A stretch of DNA of 64,000 nt. Origin: Methylomonas sp. (lineage in GTDB: Bacteria; Pseudomonadota; Gammaproteobacteria; Methylococcales; Methylomonadaceae). Of the stretch, positions 35,838-43,687 are shown one piece after another. The stretch lies in NCBI GenBank assembly GCA_002928965.1, contig PERU01000020.1:1-64000 (forward strand). Reading direction: 5' to 3'. The first letter of the stretch is position 1, and each line of letters begins with the position of its first letter. The notes beneath the pieces are model-generated. The model ran no database searches, was not told where the DNA came from, and saw only the letters and a list, made by a program, of their open reading frames with translations. A program made the translations under genes and the position numbers.

Positions 35838-35922
35838 GGGGCACTCACTCGACCTATACCAAATCCAAACCCTATTTCTGTATCTCGGCAGTTAACGCCG
35901 AACGGTTGATGACGGAGTTCTC

Positions 35923-37467
35923 ATGAAAGATAAATTGATAATTTTCGATACCACTTTGCGCGATGGCGAGCAAAGTCCCGGCGCATCGATGACGCGCGAT
36001 GAAAAAGTCCGGATTGCCCGTGCGCTGGAGCGGATGAAAGTCGATGTGATTGAAGCCGGCTTTCCCGCTGCCAGTCAGGGCGATTTCGAGGCAGTGCAGG
36101 CGGTTGCCGATGCCATCAAAGACAGCACTGTTTGCGGTTTGGCCCGAGCATTGGACAAAGATATCGATCGGGCCGGCGAAGCCTTGAAAGGTGCGCAAAG
36201 TTCGCGTATTCATACCTTTATCGCCACTTCGCCGATTCATATGCAGAAAAAACTGAATATGACACCGGATCAGGTGATCGAGTATGCGGTGCGTGCGGTC
36301 AAACGTGCCCGCCAGTACACCGATAATGTGGAATTCTCGCCGGAAGACGCCGGCCGCTCGGAAGAGGATTTCTTGTGCCGGATTCTGGAAGCGGTGATTG
36401 ATGCAGGAGCGAGAACCTTGAATATTCCGGATACTGTGGGTTACAGCATGCCACAACAATTTGGCGCCACCATTGCCAATCTGATTCAGCGAATCCCGAA
36501 TTCGGACAAGGCGATCTTTTCGGTGCATTGCCATAACGATTTGGGTTTGGCGGTTGCCAACTCCTTATCGGCGGTGATGAATGGTGCTCGCCAAGTGGAA
36601 TGTACTATTAATGGTTTGGGCGAGCGGGCCGGCAATGCCTCGCTGGAAGAAGTGGTGATGGCGGTGCGGACTCGTCAGGACTTTTTTCAATGCGACACCG
36701 GCCTAGATACTCGCGAGATCGTCATCTGCTCCAAGTTGGTATCATCGATCACCGGTTTTCCGGTGCAACCGAACAAGGCTATTGTCGGCGCCAATGCCTT
36801 TGCCCATGAATCCGGGATTCACCAGGACGGTGTTTTAAAAAACCGCGAGACCTACGAAATCATGCGCGCAGAAGACGTGGGCTGGAGCACCAACCGGATG
36901 GTTTTGGGCAAACACTCCGGTCGCAATGCCTTTAAAACCCGCATGGCCGAATTGGGCGTACAGTTTGATAGCGAAGCGGATTTGAATGATGTGTTTTATC
37001 GGTTTAAGCAGTTGGCTGACAAAAAGCACGAGATTTTCGACGAAGATCTGCAAGCCCTGATTTCCGAACAAAGTTTCGAAGCCGAAGACGAGCATATCAA
37101 GTTGGTGGCATTGAAAGTCTGCTCGGAAACTGGCGAAGTGCCAAACGCCACCGTTACCATCTTGGTCGACGGTAAAGAACTGACAGGTAGCGCTTCCGGC
37201 GGCGGTGCTGTAGATGCCAGCCTGAAAGCTATCGAGAGTTTGGTCACAACCGGTGCGACCTTGGCTTTGTATTCTGTCAATAACATCACGACCGGGACTG
37301 ACTCACAGGGCGAAGTCACGGTCAGGCTGGAAAATGCCGGTCGCATCGTCAACGGTTCCGGTGCCGACACTGACATCGTCATCGCTTCAGCCAAAGCGTA
37401 TATCAATGCGGTCAATAAACTGCAAAGCCCTGACCAACGCCAACATCCGCAAAAAGGCGATGTTTAA
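35923..37467 (+). CDS. leuA: 2-isopropylmalate synthase
   Basis: This enzyme condenses acetyl-CoA with 2-oxoisovalerate, the first committed step to leucine, and is feedback-inhibited by leucine. The 514 aa start [20 protein letters not shown], the metal-binding DRE-TIM metallolyase signature. [17 protein letters not shown] supplies the His-x-His-type ligands and [19 protein letters not shown] is also family-specific. The C-terminal regulatory LeuA dimer domain (about residues 390-510) is present, so leucine feedback is expected. The start is preceded by GGAG. A leucine-rich leader peptide and promoter lie upstream. The uracil-DNA glycosylase gene follows after 9 bp. Confidence 0.96.
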   Translation: MKDKLIIFDTTLRDGEQSPGASMTRDEKVRIARALERMKVDVIEAGFPAASQGDFEAVQAVADAIKDSTVCGLARALDKDIDRAGEALKGAQSSRIHTFIATSPIHMQKKLNMTPDQVIEYAVRAVKRARQYTDNVEFSPEDAGRSEEDFLCRILEAVIDAGARTLNIPDTVGYSMPQQFGATIANLIQRIPNSDKAIFSVHCHNDLGLAVANSLSAVMNGARQVECTINGLGERAGNASLEEVVMAVRTRQDFFQCDTGLDTREIVICSKLVSSITGFPVQPNKAIVGANAFAHESGIHQDGVLKNRETYEIMRAEDVGWSTNRMVLGKHSGRNAFKTRMAELGVQFDSEADLNDVFYRFKQLADKKHEIFDEDLQALISEQSFEAEDEHIKLVALKVCSETGEVPNATVTILVDGKELTGSASGGGAVDASLKAIESLVTTGATLALYSVNNITTGTDSQGEVTVRLENAGRIVNGSGADTDIVIASAKAYINAVNKLQSPDQRQHPQKGDV

Positions 37468-37476
37468 GCGCTGAAG

Positions 37477-38316
37477 ATGAAAGAATCGGTTCGCTTGCAA
37501 TATCTGGCGGCGATGGGGATTGATGTCTGGGTACCCAGACATCAGTCTGTCAGAGAGCAAGTATCTGCGGAAGTGGTTGGGTGTGCATCACAAACCGAGG
37601 CCTACCAAGGTGACATGGTTGAATTTCAAACCGCAGTAACGCCCATTCTAGCGTCAACCGAAGTGGCTGGCGATCACAAGCATGACCTGACATCGTTGAC
37701 GGCACCCGCGCGCGATGCTTTGGCTCCAGTCACGCAGCATGCCAAAGTTTACACCGATGACCAAGCCTGGAAAGGCCTGCAACAGCAAGTGTCGCTGTGC
37801 CGCGCCTGCTCATTATGCGAAACCCGCACCCAAACCGTGTTTGGCGTCGGTAATAAACATGCGAGCTGGATGCTGATCGGCGAGGCACCTGGCCGGGACG
37901 AAGACTTGCAAGGCGAACCTTTTGTCGGTCGCGCTGGACAACTGTTGAACGAAATGATCCGGGCGATCGGCTTGCAACGTGAGCAGGTATATATCGCCAA
38001 TATGCTGAAATGCCGACCACCCAACAATCGCGATCCGCAAGCCGGCGAGGTCGAAGCCTGCCATGAGTTTTTGACGCGGCAAATCGGCTTGATTCAACCC
38101 AAGATAATTCTGGCTGTTGGCCGTATTGCTGCACAAAACTTACTCAACACCACACAACCTCTGGCAAAATTGCGCGGGCATCAACACAGTCTGGAAAATA
38201 CACCGTTGGTGGTGGTGCACCATCCGGCGTACTTGTTACGCAGTTTGTCGGAAAAAGCTAAAGCCTGGGAAGACCTGCAATTTGCATGGTCTGTTTATCA
38301 ATCGCTGGAAAGTTAA
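37477..38316 (+). CDS. Family 4 uracil-DNA glycosylase (Fe-S)
   Basis: A 279-aa base-excision-repair enzyme that removes uracil from DNA. The first 100 residues are a variable, probably disordered extension that begins [16 protein letters not shown]. The catalytic domain has the [4Fe-4S] cysteine pair [10 protein letters not shown], motif [21 protein letters not shown], and [16 protein letters not shown] containing a third cluster cysteine, with EACHEFL supplying the fourth. Motif B HHPAYLL follows near the end. These are hallmarks of family 4 (UdgA-like) enzymes. It sits between leuA and rimI. Confidence 0.92.
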   Translation: MKESVRLQYLAAMGIDVWVPRHQSVREQVSAEVVGCASQTEAYQGDMVEFQTAVTPILASTEVAGDHKHDLTSLTAPARDALAPVTQHAKVYTDDQAWKGLQQQVSLCRACSLCETRTQTVFGVGNKHASWMLIGEAPGRDEDLQGEPFVGRAGQLLNEMIRAIGLQREQVYIANMLKCRPPNNRDPQAGEVEACHEFLTRQIGLIQPKIILAVGRIAAQNLLNTTQPLAKLRGHQHSLENTPLVVVHHPAYLLRSLSEKAKAWEDLQFAWSVYQSLES

Positions 38317-38321
38317 CTGTT

Positions 38322-38876
38322 ATGTGGAAATTGCTACACAAATTAAAAGATGCCGTGCTGTATGACGCTGATCGCGAGTTTTACGCCAAGGTATTTCCGG
38401 ATTCCGTAGACAGCAAGGATTTATTGAGGCTACGCAAAATGGATGTCAGCGATTTGCCGGCAGTATTGAAAATTGAGGCGCAAAATTATGAGTTTCCCTG
38501 GTCGGAAGGGGTATTCAAAGACTGCTTTCGGGCCATGAACTATACCAACTGGGTTTGTGAAGCGCCGGATGATGTGATTGTCGGTTATTGCATCATTTCT
38601 GTCATGGTCGGCGAAGCGCACATCATGAACATCAGCGTCAGCCCGCATTTTCAACGGCAGGGCGCTGGCCGTAAAATGCTGGAACATTTAGTCGAGTATG
38701 CGCGTCCGCGTGCTGAAAAAATGTTTCTGGAAGTCCGTCCCAGTAATCCCGGTGCCATTCATTTGTACAAACAAACCGGATTCCGGGAAATCGGTGTACG
38801 CAAAGGGTATTACCCAGCCAAAAATGGTCGAGAGGATGCGATTATGTTTGAATTGGATCTGGTACCCATGCTGTAA
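38322..38876 (+). CDS. rimI: Ribosomal-protein-alanine acetyltransferase RimI
   Basis: A GNAT-fold N-acetyltransferase that acetylates the N-terminal alanine of ribosomal protein S18. I start at the ATG at 38322 (MWKLLHKLKDAVLYD), 6 bp after the glycosylase stop; an upstream start would overlap that gene. The 184-aa product has an unusual N-terminal addition of about 40 residues before the GNAT domain (LRKMDVSDLPAVLKIE). The acetyl-CoA loop SPHFQRQGAGRKML and the RimI-type end IHLYKQTGFREIGVRKGYYP are clear. The extension may be lineage-specific. Confidence 0.9.
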   Translation: MWKLLHKLKDAVLYDADREFYAKVFPDSVDSKDLLRLRKMDVSDLPAVLKIEAQNYEFPWSEGVFKDCFRAMNYTNWVCEAPDDVIVGYCIISVMVGEAHIMNISVSPHFQRQGAGRKMLEHLVEYARPRAEKMFLEVRPSNPGAIHLYKQTGFREIGVRKGYYPAKNGREDAIMFELDLVPML

Positions 38877-39081
38877 ACATTGGCTTGATCAGTGGTTGCT
38901 AAATGCCCGTCAGCACGCCAGTCGGTTTTAAGCTGTTTTTTAAAATGACAAATAAAAATCCGAAAAACAGTTTAAAGCCCCAGGCTATGCAACAATAACG
39001 AACATTGGTCGAGTATCTCGGTGGCTGATTGAATAGCTTGATATCGGTCACTATTTTTACGTATGTTTCAGAGGAATCAAT

Positions 39082-39567
39082 ATGCAAACCATCAGCAAAA
39101 CATTTAAAACAACCCTGAGCTGCCTTGCGCTTATCTCAATGATTGGTGCTCATACCCCGGTATTTGCAGAATCCGCAGAAGGGCAAAATCACGATTCTCA
39201 CCATAATGCTCAAAACAGTCTGGATTGGCCGGGTATTTACAATGGTTTTCTGCCCTGTGATGATTGTGTGGGCCTTAAAACCTCGCTTGCCTTAAATAAA
39301 AACAGCAGTTATGTGCTGATTTATCAATACACAGGCAAGTCTCCCAGAGATCATGTGGAAAAAGGTAAATTCACCTGGAGTGATAAAAACAACGCCATTG
39401 TATTGACGTCACGCGACGGCTCCACTACCCGTCAATATTTTGTGGGAGAAAATATGCTGATTCAGCTAGACAGTAAAGGCGAGCGTCCGACGGGGAAACT
39501 GGCGGATCGTTATATCTTACGGCGTACAGATATGACCGAAAGCGAACCCGCGCACGGCGGTCATTAA
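39082..39567 (+). CDS. Secreted NlpE N-terminal-domain protein (paralogue 1)
   Basis: A 161-aa periplasmic protein with a Sec signal peptide (cleavage near VFA-ESA) and no lipobox, unlike E. coli NlpE. A His-rich stretch (NHDSHHN) precedes the NlpE-like domain, which shows GIYNGFLPCDDCVGLKTSLAL with its CxxC pair, then YVLIYQYTGKS and GKFTWSDKNNAIVLTS. The tail ends HGGH. NlpE domains sense envelope stress and copper. The His and Cys content suggests metal binding here, which is inference. A second copy of the same type lies at 41046-41585. Confidence 0.78.
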   Translation: MQTISKTFKTTLSCLALISMIGAHTPVFAESAEGQNHDSHHNAQNSLDWPGIYNGFLPCDDCVGLKTSLALNKNSSYVLIYQYTGKSPRDHVEKGKFTWSDKNNAIVLTSRDGSTTRQYFVGENMLIQLDSKGERPTGKLADRYILRRTDMTESEPAHGGH

Positions 39568-39820
39568 GTTTTTGTTTGAACCTTGTTTGGTGTTGGATCG
39601 GGTCAGTGCTGATTTGCAGGCGTAATCGGTTCACGGTTGCGCCTCAAGGCATTTTCTTGAGATGAGGACTCAAATGTTAAGTCACTTGCGTTTGAGTACG
39701 GCAAAATTAGTAGCCCAAAACAACTTCGCATTGGCAATCCGATAGGTTTCAATACTATTCAAGACCTTGAAATTCCTGCTGAGTAAGGGCTGATTATTAA
39801 CCCGGTTCCATTTATTATTT

Positions 39821-39843
39821 CGTTCGTCCTGGGTCTGTCGAAG
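39821..39843 (+). repeat. REP-like repeat, copy near talC
   Basis: CGTTCGTCCTG, two variable bases, then TCTGTCGAAG. The same element occurs at 63847-63870. This motif is a widespread intergenic repeat of proteobacteria. Confidence 0.55.
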
Positions 39844-40020
39844 CCAGATTTGGCGGGCCATTAGACTGGCTCAGTATCCTCAACATCCACTTACTTTTTA
39901 AAGCTGCTTCAGCAACAACTTTAGGATTCCGTCAGAAATAACTTCCGTTTATGGTACCCATGCACTGCGTCACTGCCATTAAGTTAGGCCGTCATACCGG
40001 CATACCCTCTGGGGCACAAG

Positions 40021-40102
40021 GGGATTGCCGGTAACCAGTTCACAGGGATCGGAAAGACCTTCGCCATCCTTGGCTTCTGGGTTCCGGCAATCCCTGCCGG
40101 AA
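40021..40102. repeat. Inverted repeat with REP-like hairpin downstream of talC
   Basis: GGGATTGCCGG (40021-40031) and CCGGCAATCCC (40084-40094) are perfect 11-bp inverted repeats. The right arm also folds by itself: TTCCGGCA/TGCCGGAA around a 5-nt loop (40082-40102). It lies about 70 bp beyond the talC stop and could stabilise or end that transcript. Confidence 0.5.
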
Positions 40103-40170
40103 CGACGTGTCCGGAGTTGCGGGAAATTATTTTCAACCAAATCCTTAGTTTGTCTGTTGCGAGTTGCTGT

Positions 40171-40845
40171 TTACGTTTCAAAAGATAATTTATCCGCAAA
40201 AGTTGCCTGCCAATCCCGGCTGAATTGCAGCACGGCAGCGTCAGTTGCCGGTGTGGTAAGCATTTGGTGGGCAATATCCGAGGGTAAGGTTATAGCGTGC
40301 ACACCCAGTTTAAACACCTGTAAAACCTGCTGAACATTTTTAAAACTGGCTACCAGCAGTTTGCAGGGCAGTTGATACTGATTGATAAAGTGCTGTAAGT
40401 CGCTGACGACAGAACCACCATCGAAGCCCAGATTATCGATACGATTGAGATAAGGGGCTAAATAGTCCGCACCGTTTAAAGCCGCGATCATGCCCTGTTG
40501 CACAGTGTAAATAGCTGTCGCCAAAACTGGGATGTTGTCTTGTTTGATGTGTTTGATAGCAGTCAAACCGGCGCTATTAGCGGGTATTTTTACGACAATA
40601 TCGAACGGCAGCGCATGCAGTTGTCTGGCCTCGGCAATGATGTCTTCTAAAGTATTGCTGATAACCTGGACGTGAAATCGACTGTTAGGACCCAATATTT
40701 CTGTCAGTGCGGGCAATAATTCGCCTAACCCCAGGCCGGCGGTCGCCATGATAGAGGGATTGGTCGTCACCCCGGCTAGGGGTAGAGTCCGAGATAGGCG
40801 ACTGATTTCTGCTAAATTGGCACTGTCTAAGTAAATTTCTAACAT
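40171..40845 (-). CDS. talC: Fructose-6-phosphate aldolase/transaldolase (TalC/FSA type)
   Basis: A small class I aldolase of the transaldolase superfamily. The 224 aa follow the FSA layout: LPLAGVTTNPSIMA at the first strands, QVIS with the Gln that marks aldolase over transaldolase activity in E. coli FSA, and FDIVVKIP carrying the Schiff-base Lys. YLAPYLNRID and LLVASFKNVQQV follow, then the final ITLPSDIA. The motifs cannot fully decide whether it releases dihydroxyacetone or transfers it. It is monocistronic, between two NlpE-domain genes transcribed the opposite way. Confidence 0.85.
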   Translation of the reverse strand: MLEIYLDSANLAEISRLSRTLPLAGVTTNPSIMATAGLGLGELLPALTEILGPNSRFHVQVISNTLEDIIAEARQLHALPFDIVVKIPANSAGLTAIKHIKQDNIPVLATAIYTVQQGMIAALNGADYLAPYLNRIDNLGFDGGSVVSDLQHFINQYQLPCKLLVASFKNVQQVLQVFKLGVHAITLPSDIAHQMLTTPATDAAVLQFSRDWQATFADKLSFET

Positions 40846-41045
40846 AGTGAACTGGGATTGAATGGAAAGTGGGTTATGGCTGGTTGGCCCTGCAGTTTAG
40901 GCTGGTTCATGGTTAAATCGGTTAAAAATTCATAATCGCCTTAAACTTGCATAGCCATTTGTTGATATCAGAAATAAAGCTGGTACTCTTGAAATCGTAC
41001 ATTTTGAGGACAAATACTTTACACACCTAAACAGAAAAATCGTAT

Positions 41046-41585
41046 ATGCAAACATTAAATAGAAAAACTAAAAAAAATGTGACGTTGATTTTTTTCGCTG
41101 CATTGCTGCCAGCCTTTACCAGCGCCTGGGCGGAATCTGATAAACAACTTCAGGAAAGAACCTTGAAAGCCAGGGAAATGATTCATCAAAAAGATATGGA
41201 TCATGCTGCCCATGCAAAAATTGCTGAACAAACTGAGGGTTTTCGTGGTGTGTTTTACGGCTATCTACCTTGTGATCAACAAGATTGTGATGGATTGAAG
41301 ATGACTTTATCCTTGAAACAAAAAAATAATTATTTATTGGTTACCCAGTATGCAAGAGCATCATCTCGAGAGTATTTCGACAAGGGAAAGTATGATTGGA
41401 ATGATAAAAAAAACATCCTGACCTTAACCTCCAATAAAGATGCAACCAAGCGCCAGTTCAGCATTAAAGACGATGGTACTCTGATTCATCTTAACAATGA
41501 TGGCAGTCCAATGCCCGGCAGTCAGGATGATTTCACCTTGGCTAGAAGTGATAAATCCAAATCACGGGAAGTACATATTCATTGA
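41046..41585 (+). CDS. Secreted NlpE N-terminal-domain protein (paralogue 2)
   Basis: A 179-aa periplasmic protein with a basic signal peptide (MQTLNRKTKKNV, cleavage near AWA-ESD). A helical, charged linker (DMDHAAHAKIAEQTEG) leads to an NlpE-like domain: VFYGYLPCDQQDCDGLKMTL, YLLVTQYARASS, GKYDWNDKKNILTLTSN. The Cys pair is spaced CxxxxC rather than CxxC, so metal or disulfide chemistry may differ from paralogue 1. The tail ends HIH. An 8-bp hairpin overlaps its stop codon. Relationship to the 39082 gene is clear from shared domain order and motif wording. Confidence 0.78.
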   Translation: MQTLNRKTKKNVTLIFFAALLPAFTSAWAESDKQLQERTLKAREMIHQKDMDHAAHAKIAEQTEGFRGVFYGYLPCDQQDCDGLKMTLSLKQKNNYLLVTQYARASSREYFDKGKYDWNDKKNILTLTSNKDATKRQFSIKDDGTLIHLNNDGSPMPGSQDDFTLARSDKSKSREVHIH

Positions 41586-41731
41586 CAGCTGGTTTGCTGT
41601 CAACATAGAGGTGGCGGCTTTAGGATTTAGCCAATCATAACGTCACCCTTTTCAAAGTACCCGCAGGACATAAAGGGGGGTCAGGGTGATTTATTTGAAG
41701 AATCCCCCTTTCTTGTCATAGATGCGAGTGT

Positions 41732-41784
41732 AAATCGGGCGTTGCTAAGACCAGAATTTCTGGACGTTATTTACAACCCAATCC
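41732..41784 (+). repeat. Dispersed 53-bp repeat, copy B
   Basis: Ungapped partner of 15158-15210. This copy has the perfect palindrome CCAGAATTTCTGG at its centre (41751-41763), which is degenerate in copy A. Confidence 0.5.
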
Positions 41785-42097
41785 TGAGTGCTGATCAAAT
41801 ACATACTTAAATTATATCGTTCTCACTTAAAGTCTTGGCGGCTAAGTTCCGTTGCTCTGCTGGAAAGAGTAGGGCTCCTGGGCTTAATTTTTGGCTGCGA
41901 AAGGCATCGTGCTCCTCCCTCGAATCGTCTTATCTGAGGTGGATTCCTAGGTTCTATGGCCTATCAGTGCGTCTGCACTAAATCGATTTTTCTTCAGCTG
42001 TACTTCCGTCAGATTATTGACGATTTACCAGGGCGGAAAATTTTTGCCGCATGTCAATATGAGCGGACTTTTGACACCGTAGAGTTAAATGCCAAAG

Positions 42098-42111
42098 ATC
42101 AATTAATTGAT
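42098..42111. promoter_or_regulatory. FleQ-like operator upstream of flgB
   Basis: ATCAATTAATTGAT is a perfect 14-bp palindrome. It agrees with the published FleQ consensus (GTCAATAAATTGAC type) at 11 of 14 positions and lies about 20 bp upstream of the sigma-54 -24 element. FleQ is the enhancer-binding master regulator of flagella in Pseudomonas-type hierarchies. Confidence 0.55.
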
Positions 42112-42131
42112 AAATCAATAATTAATAAGTT

Positions 42132-42147
42132 TGGCATGACTCCTGCT
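42132..42147 (+). promoter_or_regulatory. Sigma-54 promoter of the flgB operon
   Basis: TGGCATGACTCCTGCT keeps the invariant GG and GC at the correct 10-bp separation and matches TGGCAC-N5-TTGC(A/T) at nine of eleven specified positions. The expected start is near 42158, about 20 bp ahead of the flgB ATG, leaving room for its AGGAGG ribosome-binding site. Confidence 0.75.
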
Positions 42148-42178
42148 TTATCCTTTTTAAAAACAGGAGGCGTTTACA

Positions 42179-42571
42179 ATGGCAATCAATTTCAACAATG
42201 CATTAGGCATACATCCACAAGCGCTTGCCTTGCGTGAAAAGCGTAGTGAAATTTTGGCTGCGAATCTGGCCAACGTGGATACGCCGGATTTCAAGGCCCG
42301 GGACTTGGATTTCAAGTCAGTATTGTCTCAAACCATGAATTCGCGCAACGATATAAATCGCACCCAAAGCGGACATCTCAGCAGTTCACAAACTGTACTG
42401 GGTGCCGATTTGCGTTTTCGCAATCCTCAGCAGGCTTCGTTGGATGGCAATACTGTTGAAGCGCATATTGAGCAGTCCAAATATGCAGAAAATGCCGTGC
42501 AATACCAAGCCAGTTTGCAGTTTATCAGTAGCAAATTTTCAGGGCTGATGACAGCCATCCGCGGAGAATAA
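42179..42571 (+). CDS. flgB: Flagellar proximal rod protein FlgB
   Basis: A rod subunit of the flagellar basal body, exported by the flagellar type III system. The 130 aa contain the axial-protein N-terminal motif ILAANLANVDTPDFKARDLDF and the FlgB pattern ALGIHPQALALREKR and YAENAVQYQASLQFISSKF. The start follows a strong AGGAGG. It is the first gene of an eleven-gene operon and is driven by a predicted sigma-54 promoter. Confidence 0.95.
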   Translation: MAINFNNALGIHPQALALREKRSEILAANLANVDTPDFKARDLDFKSVLSQTMNSRNDINRTQSGHLSSSQTVLGADLRFRNPQQASLDGNTVEAHIEQSKYAENAVQYQASLQFISSKFSGLMTAIRGE

Positions 42572-42573
42572 CC

Positions 42574-42990
42574 ATGTCTTCCATGAATATCTTTAATATC
42601 GCCGGCAGCGGCATGAATGCGCAGAATCTGCGTTTAAATCTGGTGGCCAGCAATATCTCCAATGCCAACAGTATCAGCAGTAGCATGGATGAAGTTTACA
42701 AGTCTCGCCAACCTGTGTTCGCGGCGGAAATGAAAAACATCATGGATAAACAAAATGCCACCAGCAGTGTGAATGTTCTGGGCGTCGTTGAGAGTAAAGC
42801 GCCTCCTGTCATGGAATATTCCCCGAATCACCCGATGGCGGATGAGTTGGGGTACATCTACAAACCGAATGTCAACACGGTCGAGGAAATGGCTAACATG
42901 ATGTCAGCCACCCGGTCGTATGAAAACAATGTCGAGGTTTTGAATACTGCCAAAAACCTGATGTTACAAACCCTGAAAATGGGTTCGTGA
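42574..42990 (+). CDS. flgC: Flagellar proximal rod protein FlgC
   Basis: A rod subunit next to FlgB. The 138 aa begin MSSMNIFNIAGSGMNAQNLR and carry the axial motif LVASNISNANSI. The C-terminal block YKPNVNTVEEMANMMSATRSYENNVEVLN is typical of FlgC. The gene starts 2 bp after flgB, so the two are translationally coupled. Confidence 0.95.
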   Translation: MSSMNIFNIAGSGMNAQNLRLNLVASNISNANSISSSMDEVYKSRQPVFAAEMKNIMDKQNATSSVNVLGVVESKAPPVMEYSPNHPMADELGYIYKPNVNTVEEMANMMSATRSYENNVEVLNTAKNLMLQTLKMGS

Positions 42991-42999
42991 GGATAAATC

Positions 43000-43674
43000 A
43001 TGACGACTAATACCATAGATACATACAAAAGCCTGGGGTTAGCAACCACATCGACTGCCGCCCAACAAAAGCAAACTTTGGGTCAGGAACAGTTTTTGAA
43101 ATTGTTGACCACCCAATTGACACATCAGGATCCGATGAAACCCATGGAGAACGGCGAGTTTCTGGGGCAAATGGCGCAATTCAGCACGGTATCCGGCATA
43201 CAGGATTTGCAAGCCTCGTTCAAGGATTTTGCCAACAGCATCAGTTCCGATCAAGCGCTGCAGGCGGCAAGTTTGGTGGGGCGTTATGTTTCGGCTCCCA
43301 GTCAGCAAGCCTTGCTGTCTGCCGGTGGCAGCGTAACGGGAGATTTTGAACTGCCGAGTAGTTCACCCAATGTGAAGCTTAGTATCGTCAATCCTCAAAC
43401 GGGCGAAACCATCCGCGAAATCAGTATGGGTGCGCAACCTTCCGGTTCCAACTCCTTTAGCTGGGACGGTGTTGATAAAAATGGTCAACTTGCCAACCCC
43501 GGTGTTTATGAGATTCAGGCTCAAGCTGAAATCGATGGCACCAATACCGCAGTATCTACCAATATCAAGTCGCTGGTCCACAGTGTCACTATGGGTAGCG
43601 GTAACAAAGGCTTGCAGGTTAACTTGACGGGATTGGGTCCTGTCAAATTCAACCAAATCAAACAAATTTTATAG
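43000..43674 (+). CDS. flgD: Flagellar hook scaffold protein FlgD
   Basis: The hook cap, which polymerises FlgE under it and is then lost. The 224 aa have the N-terminal FlgD motif GQEQFLKLLTTQLTHQDPMKPMENGE (residues about 28-53) followed by FLGQMAQFSTVSGIQ. The C-terminal FLG/TudorLike domain contains WDGVDKNGQLANPGVYEIQA. Neighbours on both sides are flagellar and in standard order. Confidence 0.95.
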   Translation: MTTNTIDTYKSLGLATTSTAAQQKQTLGQEQFLKLLTTQLTHQDPMKPMENGEFLGQMAQFSTVSGIQDLQASFKDFANSISSDQALQAASLVGRYVSAPSQQALLSAGGSVTGDFELPSSSPNVKLSIVNPQTGETIREISMGAQPSGSNSFSWDGVDKNGQLANPGVYEIQAQAEIDGTNTAVSTNIKSLVHSVTMGSGNKGLQVNLTGLGPVKFNQIKQIL

Positions 43675-43687
43675 ATAGGAGGCGATC

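Larger units (their letters stand above)
39568..40170. other. 600-bp repeat-rich intergenic stretch
   Basis: No gene is visible between the first NlpE-domain gene and talC. It holds a copy of the CGTTCGTCCTG repeat (39821-39843) and an inverted-repeat pair with a REP-like hairpin (40021-40102). Confidence 0.55.
41586..42178. other. Region upstream of the flagellar operon
   Basis: About 590 bp. It begins with a hairpin overlapping the preceding stop (TTGACAGC/GCTGTCAA, 41582-41603), contains copy B of the dispersed repeat, and ends with the FleQ-like box and sigma-54 promoter of flgB. A 93-codon open frame here overlaps flgB and the promoter and is not believed. Confidence 0.6.

Noticed and set aside
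41956-42237. 93-codon open frame upstream of and overlapping flgB
   Set aside because: It runs through the FleQ-like box, the sigma-54 promoter and the flgB start in another frame, and resembles no protein.
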